A stretch of 64,000 nucleotides of DNA from Deltaproteobacteria bacterium. Its GTDB lineage: Bacteria > Desulfobacterota > Desulfarculia > Desulfarculales > Desulfarculaceae. The stretch covers positions 19,014-83,013 of the forward strand of contig JAHLLK010000018.1 in the NCBI GenBank assembly GCA_020444165.1. Reading direction: 5' to 3'. Shown in pieces: positions 43,977 to 51,465 of the stretch (positions are counted from its first letter, which is position 1; each line of letters starts with the position of its first letter). The translations under genes and the position numbers were made by a program. Under the pieces are notes generated by a model that worked only from the letters and a program-made list of their open reading frames with translations, was not told where the DNA came from and searched no databases.

Positions 43977-44582
43977 ATGAATCTTTTGGCCATAGTGGGC
44001 AGCCCCCGCAAGGGCAAGGCCACCGACCGCCTGGTGGATCAGGCCATCGAGGGAGCCCTGGCCGGGTCTCCGGACGGCCAGGTCAGGAAACTGCACCTGC
44101 TCGATCACCACATCCAGTTTTGCCGCAATTGCCTGGCCTGCCGGGACAGCAAAACCGATGCCCCCTACGCCAAATGTTCCCTGCGGGACGACATGGACCA
44201 GATATGCGAGGATATCGTGTGGTCCGACCGCCTGATACTGGGCACGCCGGTGCACATGGGGGGCGCCACCGGGGTGATGACCACCTTTTTGGAAAGAATC
44301 TGCTGGACCTTCGCCAAGCCGGAAGGCAAGCAGTTCGTGGTGGAGCGCTGCCCCGTGCCCCGCTCGGCCAAAGCCCGGAAAGCCGCGATCATCGTGGTTT
44401 CGGGCATCGTGCCCCCCCTGTTCCGGCGATTTTGCGACGACGCCACCTCGCTCATCAAGGTGACCATCCGGGATTCCTTGAATGCCCGCACGGTGGGGGA
44501 CATGTACGCCGGTGCGGTGGAGAACCGGGGCGTGGAGCGCTACCTGGACCAGGCCCGAAAACTCGGCCGCCGGCTCGCTTGA
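43977..44582 (+). CDS. NADPH-dependent FMN-reductase/iron-sulfur flavoprotein family
   Basis: A 201-residue flavodoxin-fold protein. The phosphate-binding loop is at the N-terminus (IVGSPRKGKATD); FCRNCLACRDS followed by a fourth Cys (KCSLRDD) resembles the compact Cys motif of Isf-type flavoproteins, which hold a 4Fe-4S cluster and FMN. GTPVHMGGATG is the second FMN loop. The start has GGGGAGG eight bases upstream. It may pass electrons between ferredoxin and small acceptors. No clear operon partner, though a nitroreductase follows 171 bp downstream. Confidence 0.8.
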   Translation: MNLLAIVGSPRKGKATDRLVDQAIEGALAGSPDGQVRKLHLLDHHIQFCRNCLACRDSKTDAPYAKCSLRDDMDQICEDIVWSDRLILGTPVHMGGATGVMTTFLERICWTFAKPEGKQFVVERCPVPRSAKARKAAIIVVSGIVPPLFRRFCDDATSLIKVTIRDSLNARTVGDMYAGAVENRGVERYLDQARKLGRRLA

Positions 44583-44716
44583 GCCCGCCCCGCGACAACC
44601 GGGAGACGGGCTGGGTAGATTTTTTAGAACAGACGCTTTTATCGTGACTTGGCGATGCCATGCCCGGCCCGGTTCCCGGCGGGCCCAGGCCTGGCCGGCC
44701 CTGGTTTACCAGCTTT

Positions 44717-44725
44717 TGCTATAAT
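44717..44725 (+). promoter_or_regulatory. Extended -10 promoter of the nitroreductase gene
   Basis: TGCTATAAT gives a perfect extended -10 (TGnTATAAT) 29 bases before the start codon. No recognisable -35 is present, as is common for extended -10 promoters. It suggests the nitroreductase is transcribed on its own. Confidence 0.6.
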
Positions 44726-44753
44726 TACCTGCAAACCCAAAGCGAGGACGAGC

Positions 44754-45296
44754 ATGTCGGAAGTCTTACAAGCCATCAAAAACCGGCGCACCATCCGCAA
44801 ATTCGAGGAGAAAGCGGTTTCCGAGGAGGTCCTGAACCAACTCCTGGAAGCGATTCAGATGTCGCCCTCCTGGGCCAACACCCAGTGCTGGGAAGTGATC
44901 GTGGTGAAGGACCAGGCCCGGCGGGAAGCCCTGCAAGCCACCCTGAGCAAGGGCAACCCCGCCACCAAGGCCTTGGTGGCCGCGCCGCTCCTCTTGGTCA
45001 TGGCCGGCAAGAAGGAATCCTCCGGCTATTATGGCGGGGCCGTCACCACCAAGTTCGGCGACTGGATCATGTTCGATCTGGGCATCGCCACCCAGAGCCT
45101 CTGCCTGGCCGGCTACGCCCTGGGCCTGGGCTCGGTGGTGGTGGGGCTGTTTGACCAGGACGCGGCGGCCAAGGCCCTGGAGGTGCCCGCCGGCTACGAG
45201 GTGGTGGCCATGGTGCCCATGGGCTACCCGGCCAAAAGCCCCTCGGCCCCGCCCCGCAAGGCCGTGGCCGACTTCGTGCACGTGGACAAGTTCTAG
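44754..45296 (+). CDS. Nitroreductase-family FMN oxidoreductase
   Basis: A 180-residue nitroreductase-fold enzyme: RRTIRKFEEKAV (FMN contact Arg pair), SPSWANTQCWE, LGIATQSLCLAGYALGLGSV (the second FMN-binding segment) and C-terminal GYPAKSP. Family members reduce nitro groups, quinones or flavins with NAD(P)H; the natural substrate is unknown. Its stop codon TAG (45294-45296) lies inside the first bases (CTAG) of a MITE-like element, so the original C-terminus may have been trimmed or replaced. Confidence 0.85.
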   Translation: MSEVLQAIKNRRTIRKFEEKAVSEEVLNQLLEAIQMSPSWANTQCWEVIVVKDQARREALQATLSKGNPATKALVAAPLLLVMAGKKESSGYYGGAVTTKFGDWIMFDLGIATQSLCLAGYALGLGSVVVGLFDQDAAAKALEVPAGYEVVAMVPMGYPAKSPSAPPRKAVADFVHVDKF

Positions 45297-45453
45297 CAGG
45301 ATGTTGAAAAAGTCCCTCCATGGCCTTTTTCAACCAAACTTGACAAAAGCGTGGTTTTGTCAAGTTTTCCAAATTGCTTGCTTTTTCAAAGCCGCGCAAT
45401 TTGGCGCGCCATCCCTGGCGCGCCTAGCAGGCTGTTTTTCAACAGCCTGCTAG
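45293..45453. mobile_element. MITE-like element, copy 4 (empty form)
   Basis: A 161-bp element with the best-preserved ends: CTAGCAGGATGTTGAAAAA at the left and its near-complement at the right (CAACAGCCTGCTAG). No nested palindrome is present, so it shows the empty site for copy 2 at 25031. It supplies the stop codon of the nitroreductase gene. Confidence 0.85.
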
Positions 45454-45472
45454 GAGTTTGTGGGAGAAAAGG

Positions 45473-45593
45473 GAAGATGTGGGGGGAGGGACGCGGGGTC
45501 CCCGGAAAAGCGCAGCTTTTCTGGGGTGTAAGGACCCTTTTTTGAAAAAAAGGGTCCCTCCCCCCACACCCCCTCCCCCCAAAAAACTTCATA
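45473..45593. terminator. Conserved long-hairpin repeat, copy 3, split by a mini-palindrome
   Basis: The right arm (GGGTCCCTCCCCCCAC, about 45552-45567) pairs with a left arm starting GTGGGGGGAGGGA at 45479, but the left arm is interrupted at 45492-45534 by GGGGTCCCC plus the stem GAAAAGC/GCTTTTC and GGGGTGTA. GGA is repeated at both edges of the insert. Flanks match the other copies (GAAGATGT, AAAAAACTTCAT). It lies between the convergent nitroreductase and cobT genes. Confidence 0.7.
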
Positions 45594-45711
45594 ATTTTCA
45601 TCTGAATCAGTTGCAGCTGTCTTCAGCTGGCTGGCGAATGAGCAAGGGAGCAAGGAGCGGACCACCGCCCCTTGCTCCCCGTTTACTTTTTGGCCCGCCT
45701 CTGGCCGCAGC

Positions 45712-46857
45712 CTACAAGGTGGCCTCGCCCTGGGTCACCCCGGCCTGTTCAAAGGTCAAGACCTCGCGCATCAACCGGGCCGCCCCGCCCATGACCCCCA
45801 TGGCCAAGGCCGCGCCGGTGCCCTCGCCCAGGCGGAGCCCCAGGTCCAACAGGGGGGTGAGCCCCATATGGGACAGCATGTAGCGGTGGGCCGGCTCCTG
45901 GGAGCAGTGCCCCGCAAAGAGATACCCGGCCACCGCGGGGCACAGGGCATGGGCCACCAGGGCCCCGGCCGTGGAGATGAGCCCGTCAATGACCACGGCC
46001 CGGCGGTGAAAGGCCCCGGCCAACACCGCCCCGGCGATGCCCGCGATCTCGAAGCCGCCCACCTTGGCCAACACGTCCAGGCCGTCGGCCGGGTCGGGGC
46101 GGTTCACGGCCAAGGCGCGCGCCAGCACCTCCTGCTTCTTGGCCAGGCCCGCGGAGTCCAGCCCGGTGCCCCGGCCGGTCAGCTCCTCCAGGGGCCGGCC
46201 GGTGAACACCGCGGCCAGGGCCGTGGAGGGGGTGGTGTTGGCGATGCCCATGTCGCCGGTGCCCAACAGCTCCACTCCCTGGGCGAACAGCTCGCCGGCC
46301 CGCCGGAATCCGGCCCCCAGGGCCAACAGCGCCTGCTCCCGGCTCATGGCCGGGCCCACCGCCAGGTTGGCCGTGCCCCGGGCCACCTTCTCCACCAGAA
46401 AGTGGCCGCCGCCGGCCACTTCGCCGGGCGGCAGCTCCGGGATGATGCCCATGTCCACCACCCAGACCTGGGCCCCCGCCTCCCGGGCCAGGGCGTTGAT
46501 GCTGGCCCCGCCGGCCAGGAAGTTCTTCACCATCTCGCCGGTGACCTCCTGGGGAAAGGCGCTGACCCCTTCGGCAGCCACCCCGTGGTCCCCGGCCATG
46601 ACCAGAAAGGCCCGCCGTCCGGCCCGGGGGGCCAGGGTGCCCTGGATGGCGGCCAGGCGTTCGGCCACCTCGTGCAACCGGCCCAGGGCCCGGGGCGGGA
46701 TGGCCAGCTTCAGGGTGTGGGCGCGCGCCTCGTTCAGCCAGACCTCCGGTGGCGGCTCGATGAGGCTCCGCACGTGCTCCAGGTCCAGGGGCTCGCCGCC
46801 GGCCGCCAGGGCGGACAGCGGGGGGGACAGATACTCTTGCCGGGGATACATGGTCAT
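45712..46857 (-). CDS. cobT: Nicotinate-nucleotide--dimethylbenzimidazole phosphoribosyltransferase
   Basis: A 381-residue enzyme activating a lower-ligand base (5,6-dimethylbenzimidazole or another benzimidazole) to its alpha-ribotide for attachment to B12. Typical motifs: MAGDHGVAAEGVSAFPQEVT (about 87), GASINALAREAGA, GTGDMGIANTTPSTAL (about 196), the SHMGLTPLL segment and the catalytic Glu in RLGEGTGAALA (about 343). It is the last gene of the benzimidazole operon, its start overlapping the previous stop by four bases (ATGA). Confidence 0.93.
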   Translation of the reverse strand: MTMYPRQEYLSPPLSALAAGGEPLDLEHVRSLIEPPPEVWLNEARAHTLKLAIPPRALGRLHEVAERLAAIQGTLAPRAGRRAFLVMAGDHGVAAEGVSAFPQEVTGEMVKNFLAGGASINALAREAGAQVWVVDMGIIPELPPGEVAGGGHFLVEKVARGTANLAVGPAMSREQALLALGAGFRRAGELFAQGVELLGTGDMGIANTTPSTALAAVFTGRPLEELTGRGTGLDSAGLAKKQEVLARALAVNRPDPADGLDVLAKVGGFEIAGIAGAVLAGAFHRRAVVIDGLISTAGALVAHALCPAVAGYLFAGHCSQEPAHRYMLSHMGLTPLLDLGLRLGEGTGAALAMGVMGGAARLMREVLTFEQAGVTQGEATL

Positions 46858-48413
46858 CTCCTTGCCGCCCCGCCGGCCAAATCCGCCACCGGGACCAAAG
46901 GCTCCGGAGCCGGAGCCGCGGGGGTTGCGGCCGCCAGGCGCGCGGCCTCGGCCAGGCCTTCCGCCAGGAGCGCGGCCCCGGCTTCAGCCGGCGGCGCGCC
47001 GTCCCAGCGGCCGGCCCAGGCCAGCCAGCGCGGGAAGGTTTCCACCAAAAATTGGTTGAGGCTCCGGAACGGCTCGGCCAGGGTCCGTTCCCGGCTCCAG
47101 TAGAGGGTGCCCTCGGCCCGGCCCATGTGCCGGAGCACCTCCAGGCACAGGCTCCGCAGAGCCCCGGCCAGCCAGGCCACCCGGGGGTCTTCGTAGACGA
47201 GCCGGCCCTCGAAGCCCACCACTCCCTCGGGGATCAGCTTGCCCGCGGCCAGGGCCTGGGCGTAGAGGCCGGTGCCCTTCAAGGCGATCTGGTGGTGATA
47301 GAGCAGGTTGGCCGTGCGCCCCAGGCGGTCCAAGAGGTTGGCCTCCCGCAGAAACTCCAGGTTGGCCGCCACCTCGCCCAGGGTGCTGGCCCGCTCGAAC
47401 ATGATGAAGCCCACCTCGGGCTCCAGCCCGGCCCGGCGCACCAGCTCGATGGCCGCCAGGTTGGCGGCCACGCTGGAGTTTTTGCCCAGCCGGGCCAGCA
47501 CCTCGCCGCTGCCGCTCTCCAGGCCCAAAAGAAGCGAGGTGAGCCCCTGGGCGGCCAGCTCCTCCATGAGCCCGGGCCGCAGGTCCTGGGCCCGGCTCTC
47601 CATGCCAAAGGTGACCCCCAGCTCGCCCAAGGCGCGGCCCAGCTCCCGGGTGCGCTCCCGGCCCCGCTGGCCCGGGCCGATGAAGTTGGGGTCCACGAAA
47701 TAGATGTCCCGCTTCCCCGCCGCGGCCAAGCCGGCCACCTCCTCCGCGATCAACTCCACCCGCCGCCCCCGCCAGGGGCTGAGGTTGCCGTTCAGGGCGG
47801 GGATGAGGCAGAAGGAGCAGCAGTTGTAGCAGCCCCGGCTGGCCAACACGCTCACCGTGTCCTCCTGGGCCAGATAGGGGCGGGCCGGCGGGGCCAACAG
47901 GTCCGGGTCGACCGGGGGCCGCAGGCCGGGAAGCCGGGGCTCTCCCGCCTGCCGCCCGGCCAGGCCCAGGCCGCCGGGGGCCTCGCCCCGGGCCAAGGCC
48001 AGGGCCAGGTCCACCGCGGTCTCCTCGGGCTCGCCGGCCAGGATGTAGTCCACCGCCGGGCAGGCGGCCAGGATCTCGGCCCAGGCTGCGGTGGGGAAAA
48101 AGCCGAGGAGGGCGAGGGGGGCGGAGAAGCCCCGCGCCTTGAGATCGGCCAGGAACTCGAACAGGGCCGGGGTGGGCTCCCAGAAATACACCGCGTGCAC
48201 CAGAAGCAGGTCCGGCGGCTCGGCCAGGAGTTTCTCCGCCACCCGCGCAAAGCTCCGGCGCCGGGCGTCCCACAGAACGGCCTCCACTCCGGCCCGCTGC
48301 AGGGCCGCCGCGGTGTAACCGGCCATGAGACAGGACCACAGCGGCGTGTTGGCGATGTCGTTGAAATGCTCCCGCGAGGGAAGCCGGGGATGCTCCAGGA
48401 TCAGAACGCGCAT
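46854..48413 (-). CDS. B12-binding radical SAM protein, BzaD/BzaE type
   Basis: A 519-residue protein with an N-terminal cobalamin-binding-like domain (about 1-150) and a radical SAM barrel with cluster motif RGCYNCCSFC (CX3CX2C, about 196). A helical tail of ~150 residues follows. In the known anaerobic pathway, BzaD and BzaE are two such methylases that place methyl groups on the benzimidazole ring after BzaC O-methylation. Position between another radical SAM gene and cobT supports that role; which of D or E it is cannot be settled by eye. It overlaps cobT by four bases. Confidence 0.78.
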   Translation of the reverse strand: MRVLILEHPRLPSREHFNDIANTPLWSCLMAGYTAAALQRAGVEAVLWDARRRSFARVAEKLLAEPPDLLLVHAVYFWEPTPALFEFLADLKARGFSAPLALLGFFPTAAWAEILAACPAVDYILAGEPEETAVDLALALARGEAPGGLGLAGRQAGEPRLPGLRPPVDPDLLAPPARPYLAQEDTVSVLASRGCYNCCSFCLIPALNGNLSPWRGRRVELIAEEVAGLAAAGKRDIYFVDPNFIGPGQRGRERTRELGRALGELGVTFGMESRAQDLRPGLMEELAAQGLTSLLLGLESGSGEVLARLGKNSSVAANLAAIELVRRAGLEPEVGFIMFERASTLGEVAANLEFLREANLLDRLGRTANLLYHHQIALKGTGLYAQALAAGKLIPEGVVGFEGRLVYEDPRVAWLAGALRSLCLEVLRHMGRAEGTLYWSRERTLAEPFRSLNQFLVETFPRWLAWAGRWDGAPPAEAGAALLAEGLAEAARLAAATPAAPAPEPLVPVADLAGGAARR

Positions 48414-48415
48414 GA

Positions 48416-49744
48416 CTAGGGCCGCTCCAAGGGGCCCGGGACCAGGTTCAAGGCCCCGGGGCTGGTGGCCAGGGCCGTGAGTTCGTGGCGCAGGCCGTCA
48501 AAGGGGGGAGGGTTGAAGTACACCGGGTACAAAAGGTCCGTGTCCCGGGGGATCAGCCCCCGTTCCATAATCTCCTGGGTCAGGGGCGCCCCGGGATAGA
48601 GCCGGAGGTTGTTGATGACCACGGCGGCCGGGTTGCCGGCCCGGGCGTGGGTGGCCAGGAGGCGCGCCAACAGCTCCCGGGCCTGGTCCGCCGTGGCCTG
48701 GTTCTCGCCGGGCAGGTTGGCCAGGAAATGGTAGACCGCGATGAGCCCGCTCCCGGCGGCCAACTCCGCCGCCCGGGTGAGGTCGGCCAGGCTGAGGCCC
48801 TTGTTCAAAAGGCTGAGCGCCGGGTCCGAAGCGCCGTCGCCGGAGAAGTACAGGGTGTTGAGCCCGGCCCGGGCCCACAAGGCCAAGTCGGCCGGGTCCA
48901 GGGCGTCTTCCCGGAAGAAGCCGGTCCAGCCGAGCTTCAGGCCCCGGGCCAAGAGCTCCCGGCAGATGGCGTTCAGGTGGCCGGCCGGCTGGTTCAGCAC
49001 CGGGTCGGTGAAGTGGATCAACTCCACCCCGTAGCGGGTGACCAGGGCCGCGATTTCGTCCACCACGGCCGTGGGGGGGCGGAGCCGCACCCGGCCGCCT
49101 TGCAGGGTGGGGTAGAGGCAGTAGCGGCAGCCGTGGGGGCAGCCCCGCTTGGTCTCCACCCCCAGGCAGGCCACGTAGCGGTTCCTGGCCAGGTAGTCCC
49201 CGGGCGGGAACAGGTCCCACGCCGGCAGGGGCAGCTCCCCCAGACCCTGGCAGTGCCGGCGGAGGCCGCCGGCCAGGCCGCCGTTATCCCGCCACAAGAC
49301 CCCGGGCACCGCTTGGGGCCGCTCCAGGCAGGCCAAGAGCTGGGGCAGCACCTCCTCGGCCTCGCCCACCACCCCCAGGTCCACCTGAGGCACCTCGGCC
49401 ATGATCCGCGCTGCGAACAGGGAGAACCCGGCCCCGCCCAAAAGGATGCGGGCCTCGGGCGCGGCGGCCCGCACCAGGCCGGCCAGGGTTTGGAGGGGCG
49501 GCACGAAGGAGGTGAGGATGCCGGCCAGGGGGTCCAGGTTGCGGAAGGAGATGGCCACCACCTGGGGCTGGAACTCCTCCAACACGGCCAGCACCCGGGG
49601 CCAGGGGAAGGGGTGCAGGTTCAGGTCCAGCCCCCAGAGCTCGTGGGCCGGGGCCAGGGCCGCGCCCAGCCGGGCCAGGCCCAGGGGATAGACCATCTCC
49701 CCGCTGTCCGGAGTGGAGATGGCTTGTAAAAGCAGAACGCGCAC
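48416..49744 (-). CDS. B12-binding radical SAM protein, BzaD/BzaE type
   Basis: A 442-residue protein with a B12-binding-like N-terminal domain (about 1-145, including ILLGGAGFSLFA and the GEAEEVLPQLL segment common to this class) and a radical SAM core with KRGCPHGCRYC (CX3CX2C, about 198). It is shorter than its neighbour and clearly a different subfamily, as expected if the two act at different ring positions. Two bases separate it from the next gene. Methyl transfer to a benzimidazole intermediate is inferred from the operon. Confidence 0.78.
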   Translation of the reverse strand: MRVLLLQAISTPDSGEMVYPLGLARLGAALAPAHELWGLDLNLHPFPWPRVLAVLEEFQPQVVAISFRNLDPLAGILTSFVPPLQTLAGLVRAAAPEARILLGGAGFSLFAARIMAEVPQVDLGVVGEAEEVLPQLLACLERPQAVPGVLWRDNGGLAGGLRRHCQGLGELPLPAWDLFPPGDYLARNRYVACLGVETKRGCPHGCRYCLYPTLQGGRVRLRPPTAVVDEIAALVTRYGVELIHFTDPVLNQPAGHLNAICRELLARGLKLGWTGFFREDALDPADLALWARAGLNTLYFSGDGASDPALSLLNKGLSLADLTRAAELAAGSGLIAVYHFLANLPGENQATADQARELLARLLATHARAGNPAAVVINNLRLYPGAPLTQEIMERGLIPRDTDLLYPVYFNPPPFDGLRHELTALATSPGALNLVPGPLERP

Positions 49745-49769
49745 TTGTTCTCTCTTGGGGCCGCGGCCC

Positions 49770-51341
49770 TCAGTCTATGAGCACCAGGCCCAGGTACTTG
49801 ACATAACTCGTGGGTTCCACCAGCGGCGCCAGGCGCCAGCCGGCCCGGCGGGCGGTTTCGTACACGTCCACCCCGCAGGCCTCCAGGGCGGGCCGGGCCT
49901 CGGCCGGCCGCCGGCAGGGCCGGGTGGGGTCGCAGGTGGGGCAAAGGGTGCAGGGACCCGCCCCAAAGGCCAGGGCCCGCACCTGCCCGGCCAGGAACAA
50001 CCGCCGCTCCAAAGACAGGAGCCCGGCGTGGAAATCTTGGCCCGGCGGCTGGCCCTCCAACAGGAGGCCCTGGTGGTAAGAGGCCAGGATGCGGGCCATT
50101 TTTTCTTCATCGGGCGAGTGCGGAGGGCATTGCAGGCCCTGGCCGAAGCCCCGGCAGCCAAAGCCGCACTTTTCCCGCACCCAGGGGGCCAGGGCCACCT
50201 CCCGGGGATCGATGATTTTGGCCTGGCGGAAGCCCAGGTCCCGGGCCCAGGCCAGCCACAGGTCCGGCTCCTGCCAGTCTCCCTGGTACTCCGCGGCCGC
50301 CCGGGCCAGCACCAGGGAGGAGTCGCTGCCCAGGTGCAGGGTGCGCCAGGGGGCCAGGCCGCTGCCCGCGAGCATTTGCTCCAAGTCGGCCAGGCCGTGG
50401 ATGCGGCCGTTGTAGGTGTTCAGAAGCATGTGCAGGTCGTAGAGGCGGCCCTTCAGGGGGTCGGAGCCAGCGGGTTCCAGCAAATAGTCATGGATCAGCA
50501 CCGTTCCACCGGGGGCCAGGAGGCCGGCTGCCCGGCAGAGGATTTCCCCGGCCTCCTCCCGGCCATAGGCGTGCAGGAAGTTGGAGAGGATGATGAGCTC
50601 AAAGCCCGGCCCGGCCAACGCCGGCGTGCGGCCGTCGCCGGCCACCGCGGCCACCCCCTGCCAGGCTTCCGGCGCGGGGTAAAGGGCCCGCGCCGCTTCC
50701 AGCACCTCGGGCATGTCCAGCAGGGTGGCCCGGGCCGCGGGCCAGAGGCCCACCAGGGCGCGGCACCAAGCCCCGGCCCCGCCGCCCAGGTCCAGGATGC
50801 GGCGGGGCGGGGTGGGCAGGAGATGGGGCAGGTGCCGGGCCGCCTCGGCCGCCTTTTGGCGGGCCTGGGCGTCCAGGGCCCGCACGTAGGCCAGGACCCG
50901 CTCGGCGTAGGAGGCTTCGTCGGCCGGACCGCCCCGCTGGTTGGCGGCCACGCCCTGGCGCACCCGCTGGGGCAGGCGCGTCCAGCGGGGCGCGAAAAAG
51001 CGGCGATAAGCCAGGAAGTCCCCCAGGAAATCCGGGGACCCGGGCAAGAGATAGCGGTTGGCCAGGGGGCCGTTGGCGTAGCGCCCCTGATGCTCCACCA
51101 AAAGCCCCAACCCGGCCAGGGCGGTCAGGAGCCGGCCCAGGGCGTCGGCATCCCAGCTCCTCTCCTGGGCCAATTCCGGGACGGTGGCCCCGCCCGGCGG
51201 CAAGGCCGCGAAGAGATCCAGCTCCAGGGCCGCGAACAGCACCTCGGAGTACCAATAGGCCGTGGCCAGGTCCTCCAGGAACTGGTAGTCGGTCCGGGCC
51301 GGATCAGCCTCGCCGCCGGGGGGAGTCCATTTCTGTCTCAT
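49770..51341 (-). CDS. bzaC: BzaC-like O-methyltransferase fused to a DUF2284 metal-binding domain
   Basis: A 523-residue protein. Residues 1-100 form a winged-helix dimerisation domain and about 100-340 a SAM methyltransferase of the O-methyltransferase 2 type (SAM loop ILDLGGGAGAW, LLDMPEV, IHDYLLEP). About 345-523 match DUF2284, a Cys-rich predicted metal-binding domain: CGFGCRGFGQGLQCPPHSP and CTLCPTCDPTRPC. BzaC methylates the hydroxyl of 5-hydroxybenzimidazole. ATG 51341 was chosen (GGAAG upstream) over a TTG four codons earlier. The fused Cys-rich domain is unusual to me and may hold an iron-sulfur cluster. Confidence 0.78.
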   Translation of the reverse strand: MRQKWTPPGGEADPARTDYQFLEDLATAYWYSEVLFAALELDLFAALPPGGATVPELAQERSWDADALGRLLTALAGLGLLVEHQGRYANGPLANRYLLPGSPDFLGDFLAYRRFFAPRWTRLPQRVRQGVAANQRGGPADEASYAERVLAYVRALDAQARQKAAEAARHLPHLLPTPPRRILDLGGGAGAWCRALVGLWPAARATLLDMPEVLEAARALYPAPEAWQGVAAVAGDGRTPALAGPGFELIILSNFLHAYGREEAGEILCRAAGLLAPGGTVLIHDYLLEPAGSDPLKGRLYDLHMLLNTYNGRIHGLADLEQMLAGSGLAPWRTLHLGSDSSLVLARAAAEYQGDWQEPDLWLAWARDLGFRQAKIIDPREVALAPWVREKCGFGCRGFGQGLQCPPHSPDEEKMARILASYHQGLLLEGQPPGQDFHAGLLSLERRLFLAGQVRALAFGAGPCTLCPTCDPTRPCRRPAEARPALEACGVDVYETARRAGWRLAPLVEPTSYVKYLGLVLID

Positions 51342-51383
51342 GCCTGCTTCCAACGAATGTGTCGTTGTATTAGGGCCATTTTT

Positions 51384-51456
51384 AAGTTTTTTTGGGGAAA
51401 GGGGGTGTGGGGGAAAACCCCTTTTTGTTCACAAAAAGGGGTTTTCCCCCACGTCT
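51384..51456. terminator. Conserved long-hairpin repeat, copy 4, inside the benzimidazole operon
   Basis: A perfect 20-bp stem (51407-51426 and 51433-51452; GTGGGGGAAAACCCCTTTTT) with loop GTTCAC. Unlike the other copies it lies between genes of the same operon (bzaF and bzaC, 124-bp gap). It could limit transcription of the later genes or protect the 3' end of a processed bzaF message. Confidence 0.6.
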
Positions 51457-51465
51457 CCCCCACTC

